DNA from: Nocardia sp. BMG111209
GTDB taxonomy: Bacteria > Actinomycetota > Actinomycetes > Mycobacteriales > Mycobacteriaceae
Assembly: GCF_000381925.1 (NCBI RefSeq)
Contig: NZ_KB907307.1
Coordinates: 1,054,001-1,118,000, forward strand
DNA length: 64,000 nt
Reading direction: 5' to 3'
In this document: positions 25,315-35,200 of the stretch, piece after piece
Position numbering within the stretch: the first letter of the stretch is position 1
Layout: each line of letters opens with the position of its first letter
The notes under the pieces: model-generated
What the model was told of the DNA's origin: nothing
What the model saw: only the letters and a program-made list of their open reading frames with translations
Database searches by the model: none
Made by a program: the position numbers and the translations under genes

Positions 25315-26910
25315 GTGAGTACCCAGTTGCTGGTCGGCGGCCGCATCCACAGTTCCAGCTCCCCGGACGCGACGACCATGGCGGTCACCGACGGGATCGT
25401 GGTCTGGCTCGGGGCCGAGCGGCCGGGCCGGGCGCTGTACCCCGACGCCGAGATCCTCGATGTCGAGGGCGCGTTCGTGGCGCCGGCCTTCGTCGATCCC
25501 CATGTGCACGTCACCGCGCTGGGCCTGCAGCTGACCGGACTGGATCTGTCGCGGGCCACCTCGCTGGCCCACTGCCTCGAGCTGGTCCGCGACCACGCGG
25601 CGGCGCGTCCGGGCACGATCCTCGGCGACGGCTGGGACGAGACCCGCTGGCCGGAACGCCGCCCCCCGACGGTGGCCGAGATCGACGCGGCCGCGGGGCC
25701 GGGCCGGGCCGTGTATCTCGCGCGGGTGGACGCGCATTCCGCCGTCACCTCCTCGGCCCTGCTGGATTCGGTGCCCGCGGTGACGGCGGCGGCCGGATTC
25801 GCCCCCGGGGAACCGGTGCGCGCGGCGGCCCATCACCTGGTCCGCGCCGCGGCGCTCGGCAGCCTGGACCGCGCCGACCGCGACCGTGCCCGCAGCGTCG
25901 CCCTGGATCACGCGGCCGCGCACGGCGTCGTGGCCGTGCACGAATGCGCGGGCCCGGAGATCAGCGGTCGCGCCGACGTGACCGAACTGCTCGGTTTCGA
26001 CCACGGTGTCGAGGTGCGGGCCTACTGGGGTGAGGCGGTCCGCAGCGCCGACCGGGCCCGGGAACTGGTGCGGGAGCTGGGTGTGCACGGGCTGGCGGGT
26101 GATCTGTTCGTGGACGGCTCGCTCGGTTCGCACACCGCCTGGCTGCGCGCGCCCTACACCGACTGCGACACCCACGGCACCCGTTATCTCGACGCCGACG
26201 CGGTCGCCGCCCATGTGCGCGCCTGCACCGAGGCCGGGGTCCAGGCCGGATTCCACGCGATCGGCGATGCGGCGATGGACGCGGTGGTGGACGGCTTCGA
26301 GCGGGTCGTCGCCGAGCTGGGCGCGCCCGCGGTGGCCGGTCGCGGTCACCGGGTGGAGCACGCCGAACTGCTGGACGCCGAGCAGATCGCGAAACTCGCC
26401 GCGTGCGGGGTGATCGCCAGCGTGCAACCCGGATTCGACGCCGCCTGGGGCGGTCCCGGCGGGATGTACGCCGACCGCCTCGGCGCCGGGCGCGCCGCCG
26501 CGCTGAATCCGTTCGCGGCGCTCGCCGCCGCGGGTGTCGCGCTGACGATCGGCTCGGACGCGCCGGTGACCCCGCTGGATCCGTGGACGGCGATCCGTGC
26601 CGCGGTCCTGCACCGCACTCCGGGACACCAGCTGTCCCCGCGTGCGGCCTTCGCCGCCGCCACCCGCGGCGCGTGGCGGGCCGGTGGGGTCCGCGACGGC
26701 ATCGCCGGCACCCTGGTCCCGGGCGCTCCCGCCTCGTACGCGCTGTGGGAGGCCGGTGATCTGGTGGTCGCCGCCGCCTCCGATTCCGTTCAGCGCTGGT
26801 CCACCGATCCACGCTCCCGCGTCCCCGGCCTGCCGCGCCTGGACGCGGACACCCCCCTGCCGCGCTGCCTGCGCACCGTCCACCGCGGCGTGACGATCTT
26901 CGAAGCCTGA
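25315..26910 (+). CDS. YtcJ-like metal-dependent amidohydrolase
   Basis: 531 residues of the amidohydrolase-3 group. Metal-binding PAFVDPHVHVTALG (HxH near residue 62), the fingerprint LGDGWDETRW, the second His in GFHAIGDAAMDAV, HRVEHAELLD, and the catalytic Asp in LTIGSDAPVTPLDPW are all present. No signal peptide. It probably hydrolyses a C-N bond in an amide or cyclic substrate; the family has poorly known substrates. GTG 25315 is 50 bp after fxsA, possibly co-transcribed. The 228 bp after it, up to lnt, shows no ORF or obvious structure. Confidence 0.9.
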   Translation: MSTQLLVGGRIHSSSSPDATTMAVTDGIVVWLGAERPGRALYPDAEILDVEGAFVAPAFVDPHVHVTALGLQLTGLDLSRATSLAHCLELVRDHAAARPGTILGDGWDETRWPERRPPTVAEIDAAAGPGRAVYLARVDAHSAVTSSALLDSVPAVTAAAGFAPGEPVRAAAHHLVRAAALGSLDRADRDRARSVALDHAAAHGVVAVHECAGPEISGRADVTELLGFDHGVEVRAYWGEAVRSADRARELVRELGVHGLAGDLFVDGSLGSHTAWLRAPYTDCDTHGTRYLDADAVAAHVRACTEAGVQAGFHAIGDAAMDAVVDGFERVVAELGAPAVAGRGHRVEHAELLDAEQIAKLAACGVIASVQPGFDAAWGGPGGMYADRLGAGRAAALNPFAALAAAGVALTIGSDAPVTPLDPWTAIRAAVLHRTPGHQLSPRAAFAAATRGAWRAGGVRDGIAGTLVPGAPASYALWEAGDLVVAAASDSVQRWSTDPRSRVPGLPRLDADTPLPRCLRTVHRGVTIFEA

Positions 26911-27138
26911 ACCCGGCGGACCGGGCGATCGGCGCGTCCCCGCCGCACGACAGCCGCGCCGGACGTCGCGGGCATCGGCCCGGAGTCCCGAGGTGAAGCG
27001 CCGGTGAAATGTGGCGGACGCAGGTTCGGGCATTACCGGCGGCCTCGGTAGCATCGAGCCGATGGTCAGCCGGATGTGGTGCCGGTCGCCGGGACTCGTA
27101 CCGGGTGCGGGCGGGCGCGGGATGTACGAGGGAGTGTC

Positions 27139-28755
27139 GTGACGCAGCAGCGGGCCACCGCGGATCCGGCCGAGGTCCAGGGGGACTCGGGGCTGCCGGC
27201 CCGGGTGCGGCGGCATCCGGTGTGGTGGCGGCTCGCGGCGGCGGTCGTCGCGGGGCTGCTGATCTATGTGAGCTTCCCGCCCCGGACGTGCTGGTATCTG
27301 GCGCCGGTGGGGGTGGCGCTGCTGACCGTGGCGGTCCGCGGGCCCGGCCGGTTGCGCGGGGGGTTCGGATACGGTTTCGTCGCGGGGCTGGCGTTCTTCC
27401 TGCCGCTGCTGCCGTGGACGGGTATCTATGTGGGGCCGGTGCCGTGGCTGGCGTTGTCGGCGGCGTGCGCGGTGTACCTCGGGGTGTTCGGGCTGCTGGT
27501 GCGGTTGATCGGCGCGATACCGGGCTGGCCGCTGTGGGCGGCGATGATGTGGACGCTGGCCGAATGGTTGCGGTCGGTATTCCCGTTCGGCGGATTCCCT
27601 TGGGGGCGTTTGGCTTTCGGCCAGGGCGACGGCTGGTATCTGCCGCTGGCGCAACTGGCCGGGGCGCCGGGGGTGAGTTTCGCGGTGGCGCTGACCGGTA
27701 CGGCGCTGGCCGCGCTGGCGTTGCGGATCGCGGACGCGTTCGCGGCGGATCGGCGAAAGCCCCGGTGGCGCCTCGGGATCGGTGTCGCCGCGGCGGTCGT
27801 GGTTGTCGTTCCGGTCGCCGGAGTGATCCTCGCGACCACGCTGCCCGCCCCGGACGCCGGTGACCGGACGATCACGGTCGCCGCGATCCAGGGCAGCGTG
27901 CCGCGGCTGGGGCTGGATTTCAACGCACAGCGCCGGGCCGTCCTCGACAATCACGTGCGCCGCACCGAGGAACTGACCGACGAGGTGGCCGCCGGGCGCG
28001 CGCCCGCACCGGATGTCGTGATCTGGCCGGAGAATTCGTCCGATATCGACCCGTTGCGCAATGCCGACGCGTACGCGGAGATCACCGAGGCGTCCCAGCG
28101 GATCCACGCGCCGATCCTGGTCGGCGCGGTCCTGGTGAACTCCGACGACACCACCAGCAACTCGGTGATCGTGTGGGACGGCGCCGGCGGGCCCGGCGAG
28201 CGGCACGACAAGAAGATCATCCAGCCGTTCGGCGAGTATCTGCCGCTGCGCGGCTTCTTCCGGCACTTCTCGCAGTACGCCGACCGGGCCGGGTATTTCG
28301 TGCCGGGCCACGGTGACGGGGTGGTGCACGTCCGCCCGGCCGGTGGTGGCGCGCCGGTCGCGATCGGGGTGGCGACCTGCTACGAGGTGGCCTTCGACCG
28401 GGCCTTCGAGCAGGCCGTGCACGCAGGTGCGCAGGTGCTGACCGTGCCGACCAACAACGCCACCTTCGGTGACAGTGATATGACCTATCAGCAGCTGGCG
28501 ATGTCGCGGATCCGCGCCGTGGAACACGGTCGCGCGGTGGTCGTATCGGCCACCACGGGGGTGAGCGCGATCATCACCGCCGACGGCGTGGTGCGGCAGC
28601 AGACCCCGAAGCTGGTTCCCGCGGCGCTGGAAGCGCGGATCCCCCTGCGCGGTACGACCACCCTCGCCACCCGGGCCGGTTCGTGGCCGGAATGGGCGGT
28701 CTCGGCGTTCGCCGTGATCATCGCCGGTGCCACAGTTATTCGACGGCGAACATAA
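27139..28755 (+). CDS. lnt: Apolipoprotein N-acyltransferase Lnt
   Basis: Transfers a fatty acyl group to the N-terminal Cys of lipoproteins at the membrane. 538 residues: six or so TM helices in the first 240 residues, then a nitrilase (CN-hydrolase) domain with catalytic Glu298 (VIWPENSS), Lys358 or 359 (HDKKIIQPFGEYLP) and Cys414 (ATCYEV), and a final TM helix near the C-terminus. GTG 27139 has GGGAG 5 bases upstream; the open frame upstream is Arg/Gly-rich. In M. tuberculosis this domain is fused to polyprenol-phosphate mannosyltransferase (Ppm1); here no mannosyltransferase is fused or follows, and the NRPS operon comes next. Confidence 0.94.
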   Translation: MTQQRATADPAEVQGDSGLPARVRRHPVWWRLAAAVVAGLLIYVSFPPRTCWYLAPVGVALLTVAVRGPGRLRGGFGYGFVAGLAFFLPLLPWTGIYVGPVPWLALSAACAVYLGVFGLLVRLIGAIPGWPLWAAMMWTLAEWLRSVFPFGGFPWGRLAFGQGDGWYLPLAQLAGAPGVSFAVALTGTALAALALRIADAFAADRRKPRWRLGIGVAAAVVVVVPVAGVILATTLPAPDAGDRTITVAAIQGSVPRLGLDFNAQRRAVLDNHVRRTEELTDEVAAGRAPAPDVVIWPENSSDIDPLRNADAYAEITEASQRIHAPILVGAVLVNSDDTTSNSVIVWDGAGGPGERHDKKIIQPFGEYLPLRGFFRHFSQYADRAGYFVPGHGDGVVHVRPAGGGAPVAIGVATCYEVAFDRAFEQAVHAGAQVLTVPTNNATFGDSDMTYQQLAMSRIRAVEHGRAVVVSATTGVSAIITADGVVRQQTPKLVPAALEARIPLRGTTTLATRAGSWPEWAVSAFAVIIAGATVIRRRT

Positions 28756-29220
28756 CCCCAGGTCGCAGGGCGTCGCCGAATTGTGACGATCCCTCTTCGC
28801 GCGACGCGACGCGCCGTGACGACCGGCCCCGCTGATGATCCGCGATACCCCTTGCGCGCGATGCGGTCCGGCAAAGCGTATTTGCGTGCAATGACCGATG
28901 GGGTACTGTACTGTTCGCCAGCGTGTAGCGGGGGGTTCTCGCCTGGTTCGCGTTTCCGCTTCTGTCTCTTGGCGTTACCGCTCGATCAGCTCTTATAGCC
29001 GACCAAAAGCCGTGTTGCACTGAGATAGCCGTCTAAATGCACTCGCCGCCAATGGCGTTCGAGGTGAAAAGACTCGAGATCACTACCGATCCGGCCGACT
29101 CGAGGCTCCGAATCATAGGGCGTGGATCGACGTCCCGTGGTTTGCGCGTGCGCGTGCACGGCGTTGTCCGATTCACCAGCTCGGGGATTGTGCGTCAACA
29201 GCGGCAGAACGGAGTGATGG
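28756..29220 (+). promoter_or_regulatory. 465-bp leader/promoter region of the NRPS operon
   Basis: No plausible gene in any frame. It is visibly less GC-rich than its flanks. A candidate promoter is TTGCGT (28882-28887), 16 bp, TACTGT (28904-28909), next to GTACTGTAC. Two related 12-mers, TATAGCCGACCA near 28994 and GATAGCCGTCTA near 29024, are about 30 bp apart and could be operator half-sites. I found no IdeR-type iron box. A long 5' leader of up to 300 bases is implied if this promoter is used. Confidence 0.4.
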
Positions 29221-32200
29221 ATGAGCTCATTGGCCACCGACCACGTCGACCAATGCTCTTCGAGCGAACTTTCGGCACAACCCTTCGCCCTGTCACCTGC
29301 CCAGACGGCCCTCTGGTACGCGCAGCGCATCCATCCCGAGGTGCCCTTGACGATCGCCCAGTACGTGGAGATCCACGGTGATCTGGACGTCGGTCGTCTG
29401 TTGTACGCCGTCGAACGCTTCGGCGCGGAGGCTCAGGTCAATCAGGTGCGATTGGTGGAGATCGATGGCGCTCCGCATCAGCTGATCGATCCGGCGCGGC
29501 GGTCGGGATGGGCTCGGCTGGATCTGCGGCACGAGGCCGATCCGCGAGCGGCGGCCCGCAGCTGGATGACCGCGCACGCCGGCGCCCCGATGGATCTGGA
29601 ACGTGATCCGCTGATCTTCCACGCGGTGCTGCGGGTCGGCGATCTGGACTACATCTGGTACTCGCGCGCCCATCACATCGTGATCGACGGCTACGGCGCG
29701 ATGAACGCGACCAACCGCACCGCCGAGATCTACACCGCGCTGGAGGACCGGGCCGAACCGTCGGTCTCCCGCGCCGACGGCCTGGCCGAGATCTACGCCG
29801 GCGAGGCCGAATACCGGGATTCGGATCAGTTCGGCGCGGACCGCGAGTACTGGACGGGGCAGCTCACCGGTGTGGGTGCGCCCGTGAGCCTGTCGCTGTC
29901 GCCGGTGGCGTCCGCGGCGCCGACCGGTGACCGCCGCATCGCGGCCGGTCTGGTCGAGGAGGCCGTGCAGGCCCAGTTACTGCAGGCCGCGGCCACCTTC
30001 CAGGTACAGAAGAGCGCGGCGCTGTTCGTGGCGGCGCTGGCCTGCTACGTGCACGCGGTCACCGGCAATCCGGATGTGGTGCTCAGCCTGCCGGTTTCGG
30101 CCCGCACCTCGAAGTCGCTGCGCCGTTCCGCGGGTGTGGTGTCGAATGTGGTGCCGATCCGGATCCGCTGCGATCCGTCGACCACCGTCGGCGCGGTGGT
30201 CGCGGCGGTCGAGGAGCAGATCACCGGGGCGTTGCAGCATCAGCGGTACCGGCACGACGACATCCGCCGCGACTGCGGTTACTCCCGGGACACCCGCGGC
30301 TTCTTCGGGCCGATGGTCAACATCATGCTGTTCCATCGGGAGTTGCGCTTCGGCGAGCTGCCGGGTGCGCTGCGGGTGCTGTCCACCGGTCCGGTCGAGG
30401 ACCTGTCGGTGAACCTGTACAACGGCACCGGCGAGGGCATCCATCTGGACTTCGAGGCCAATCCGCAGCTGTACGGCGACGCGGACCTCGCCGCGCACCA
30501 CGCGCGTTTCCTGGACTTCGTGCCGCGACTGCTGGCCACCACCCCCGACACCCCGGTGGCGGCGGTACCGGTGATCACCGCCGTCGAGCGCGAACAGGTT
30601 CTGCGGGAACGGAATTCGACCGACGCGGCCCATTCCGGCGGCACCCTGGCCGGACTGTTCGCCGAGCGGGTGGCGGCCGCGCCGGACGCGGTGGCACTCG
30701 AATTCGAGGACGAGACCCTGACCTACGCCGAACTGGACGCGCGCGCCAACCGGCTGGCCCGGGATCTGATCGCCCGCGGCGCCGGCCCGGACACGGTGGT
30801 GGGCCTGGCGATGCGGCGCAGCGTCGACCTGGTGGTCGGCATGTACGCGATCGTCGCGGCCGGGGCGGCGTATCTGCCGCTGGATCCGGACCATCCGGCC
30901 GAGCGGATCGGCAACATCCTGGCGCAGGCGCGGCCGGTGTGCGTGCTGACCGCCACCCGCGACGAGCTGGAACTGCCGTCCGGTACCGCGCGCCTGGACG
31001 TGGACACCCTGGACCCGTCCGCCGGTGACGGTTCGCCGATCACCGATGCGGACCGGCGCGGCCCGCTGCGCCCGGATCATCTGGCGTACGTCATCTTCAC
31101 CTCCGGCTCCACCGGACGGCCGAAGGGTGTGGGTGTCGGCCACGCCGCGATCGTGAACCGGCTGCGCTGGATGCAGCACGCGTATCCGCTCGACGGGACG
31201 GATGTGGTCCTGCAGAAGACGCCGGCCACCTTCGACGTCTCGGTCTGGGAGTTCTTCTGGCCCTTGCAGATCGGGGCCAAACTGGTGGTCGCGGTGCCCG
31301 ACGGGCACCGCGATCCCGGTTATCTGGCCCGCGTGATCGCCGAGAAGGGCGTCACCACAGCACATTTCGTGCCCTCGATGCTGTCGGTGTTCGTCACCGA
31401 CACCGATGTCAGCGGCTGCGCCGGCCTGCGCCGGGTGTTCTGCAGCGGTGAGGCGCTGCCGGCCGCGACGGTGCGCGATTTCCATGCGGCGCTGGGGGAT
31501 TCGGCGCCGGAACTGCACAACCTGTACGGCCCCACCGAGGCCGCCGTCGACGTCACCGCGTGGGCCTGCGAGCCGACCGCGGACAGCGTCCCGATCGGCG
31601 CGCCGATCTGGAACACTCGCGTGTACGTCCTGGACGAGCGGCTGCGGCCGGTCCCGCCGGGGGTGGTCGGCGAGCTGTATCTGGCCGGTGTGCAGCTGGC
31701 GCGCGGCTATCTCGGCCGGCCGGGGCTGACCGCCGACCGGTTCGTCGCCGATCCGTACCGGCCCGGTGCGCGGCTGTACCGCACCGGCGATCTGGTGCGC
31801 TGGCGCGTCGGTGGCGACGCGGCGCTGGAATACCTGGGCCGCAGCGATTTCCAGGTGAAGATCCGCGGCCTGCGGATCGAACTCGGCGAGATCGAGGCCG
31901 AACTGCTGGCCGACACCCGGATCGCGCGCGCGGTCTGTGTCGCCCGCGGCAGCGGCGAGGATGCGGAACTGGCCGGATATCTGGTCGCCGCACCCGGCGC
32001 CGAGCCCGATGTCGAGGAGTTGACGGCCGCGCTGCGCCGCACCCTGCCCGGCTATATGGTCCCCGCCCATCTGATCGTGCTCGACGAGCTACCGTTGAGC
32101 GCCAACGGCAAGGTGGATCGCGCCGCGCTGCCCGAGCCGGTGGCCCGCCGCGAACCGGCCGTCGGCGCGCAGCCCGAGACCGAGGTACAGCGCCGGCTGG

Positions 32201-35200
32201 CGGGCATCGTCGCCGACGTACTCGGTATCGAGGCGCCGGGGATCGACGACAACTTCTTCGACCTGGGGGCCAACTCGCTGTCGGCGGCCCGCGCGGTCGG
32301 CCGGGTCAACGCGGCCCTCGGGGCCGGACTCACCATTCGCGATCTGTTCGAATCGCCGACCGTGCGAGCGCTGGCCGCGCGGTTCGAGGCCCAGAACCCG
32401 GACACCGCCTCGCCGCGGCTGGTCGCCGCCGCGCGCCCGGAGCGGGTTCCGCTGTCGCTGGCCCAGCAGCGGCTGTGGATCCTGAACCGGTTCGCCGATC
32501 AGGCCGCGGCCTACAACATGCCGCTGGCGGTGGAGCTGACCGGCCCGCTGGACGTGGCCGCGCTGCGCGCCGGGCTGGTCGACGTGCTGGAGCGGCACGA
32601 GAGCCTGCGCACCACCTTCCCCGACACCCCGCAGGGCCCGGTGCAGCGGGTCCATCCGGCGAGCGAGATCCCGCTCACCCTCGATCCGATCGACGCCACC
32701 GACGCCGACGTATCCGCGCTGGCCACCGAATTCGCCGGATACGGGTTCGATCTGCGCAGCCAGGCGCCGATCCGGGTGGCGCTCTACGCGACCGGCCCGG
32801 ACCGGCACGTATTCCTCGTCGTCCTGCATCACATCGCCGGTGACGGCTGGTCGGTGGCGCCGCTGGTGCGCGATCTGACCGTCGCGGTCACCGCCCGCGC
32901 CGAGGGCGCCGCGCCGGGATGGACGCCGCTGCCGGTGCAGTACGCCGACTTCGCGCTGTGGCAGCGGGAACTGCTCGGCGACGAGACCGATTCCGGCTCC
33001 GCGCTCGCGCGGCAGCTGGCCTACTGGCGTACGGCGCTGGTGGAACTGCCCGATCAGCTGGATCTGCCGCTGGACCGGCCGCGGCCGCTGCAACGCGACG
33101 GTGGCGCCGGGCGGGTGGAGTTCACCGTGCCCGCCGACACCCGCAGAGCGATGGCGGCGCTGGCCGCCGAGCGCGGCGTCAGCACGTTCATGGTGCTGCA
33201 CGCGGCGCTGGCGACGCTGCTGGGCCGGATGTGCCACACCGGCGACGTGGTGATCGGCACGCCGATCGCGGGCCGGTCCGATCCGGCGCTGGACGAGCTG
33301 GTCGGCATGTTCGTCAACACGCTAGTACTGCGCACCGGGGTCGAACCGGCCGCGGGTTTCGCGCGGATGCTGGACCGGGTCCGGGAGATCGACCTGGACG
33401 CCTTCGCCAATGCCGACGTGCCGTTCGAGCGGCTCGTCGAGGTGGTCAATCCGGTACGTGACGCGGGCCGGCATCCGCTGTTCCAGGTGATGCTGTCCTA
33501 CGACCGGGCGCCGGAACCGCAGATCGCGCTGCCCGGGGTGTCGGCGCGGGTGCTGCCGCTGGCGGCGGGTGTCACCAAGTTCGACCTGCAGCTGACCGTG
33601 CACGAACCGGCCGGCGCCGATGCCGACACCGTGCTGTCCTGCGAATTCGGTTATGCCACCGATGTTCTCGACGAGACGACGGTGGCCGGGCTGGCGCAGC
33701 GGTTCGTCCGGTTGCTGGCCGCGGCGGTGACCTCGCCGGAGACCCCGGTCGGTGATCTGCCGCTGCTGGACGCCCGCGAGATCGGCAAGCTGGTGCCGAT
33801 CATCGGCGCACCCGCCGAGGCGGCGCTGACGCTGGCGCGGCTGTTCACCGAGACCGCGCAGCGGGTGCCGGACGCGGTGGCCGTGCGCTACCTGGGCCAC
33901 GACACCACCTATCGCGACCTGGACGACACCTCCAACCGGCTGGCACGGGTGCTCATCGAGAACGGCGCCGGCCCGGAGGTCGTGGTCGCGATCGCGCTGC
34001 CGCGCGGACCGGCCGCGATCACCGCGATCTGGGCGGTCGCCAAGTCCGGCGCCGCCTACGTGCCGATCGATCCGGACTATCCGGCCGACCGGATCGCGCA
34101 CATGCTGTCGGATTCCGGTGCGATGCTGGGCCTCACCGACGCGCGGTGCCATGCCGCCATGCCGGACTGGCCGGTGCGCCGCGGCCGGCACCGCAAGCAG
34201 TACGTCGACTGGCTGCTGCTGGGTTCGCCCGCGCTGACCGCGGCGATGGACCGGTTCGCGACCACGCCGATCGCCGACGCCGAGCGGAACTATCCGCTGC
34301 GCGTCGCGCATCCCGGCTATCTGATCTACACCTCCGGTTCCACCGGCACCCCGAAGGCCGTGGTGATCACCCACGCCGGTATCGCCTCGCTGGCGCAGGA
34401 GCAGATGCACCTGTTCGGGGTGACCGATTCGGCCCGCACCCTGCACTTCTCGTCGCCGTCGTTCGACGCGTCGGTGCTGGAGATGCTGCTCGGTTTCGCG
34501 GCCGGGGCCACCGTCGTGGTGGCGCCGGCGGGCCTGTACGGCGGCGCCGAACTGGCCCGGCTGCTGCGCGAGGAACATGTCACGCACGCCTTCGTCACCC
34601 CCGCCGCGCTGGCCACCGTGCCGGTCGACGGGCTCGACGAGCTGGAGGCGGTGATCGTCGGCGGCGACTCCTGCCCCGAGGAGCTGGTGACAACCTGGAC
34701 CGCGGGCGGCCGGCGGATGCACAACATGTACGGCCCGTCCGAGGCGACCGTGGCCGCCACCGCCACCGGCCCGATGGTGGCCGGGCGGCCGGTGCCGATC
34801 GGCCTGCCGGTGCGCGGGATGCGGCTGTTCGTCCTCGACGACCGGTTGCAGCCGGTGCCACCGGGGGTGCCGGGGGAGCTGTACCTGTCCGGGCCCGGCC
34901 TGGCGCGCGGCTATCTCGGCCGGTCCGGACTCACCGGGCAACGTTTCCCGGCCAATCCGCACGGCCGCCGCGGCGAGCGGATGTACCGCACCGGCGACGT
35001 GGTGGTGGCCGCCACGACCGGTCAGCTGCGCTTCGTGGGCCGCGCCGACGATCAGGTGAAGATCCGCGGCTTCCGGATCGAGCTGCGCGAGATCGACCAC
35101 GTCCTGCGCGCACAGCCCGGGGTGCGGTTCGCGCTGACGGTGGTGCACACCGGCGACGGCGGGCATCCCCGCCTGGCCGCCTACGTCACCGCCGACACCG

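Noticed and set aside
25216..28527. A 1103-residue minus-strand frame opposite the amidohydrolase and lnt
   Set aside because: Covers two well-recognised genes and has no recognisable domains; a GC-bias shadow.
28756..29220. IdeR/DtxR iron box in front of the NRPS (would support a siderophore)
   Set aside because: I found no TTAGGTTAGGCTAACCTAA-like palindrome; the siderophore idea rests on the domain type only.
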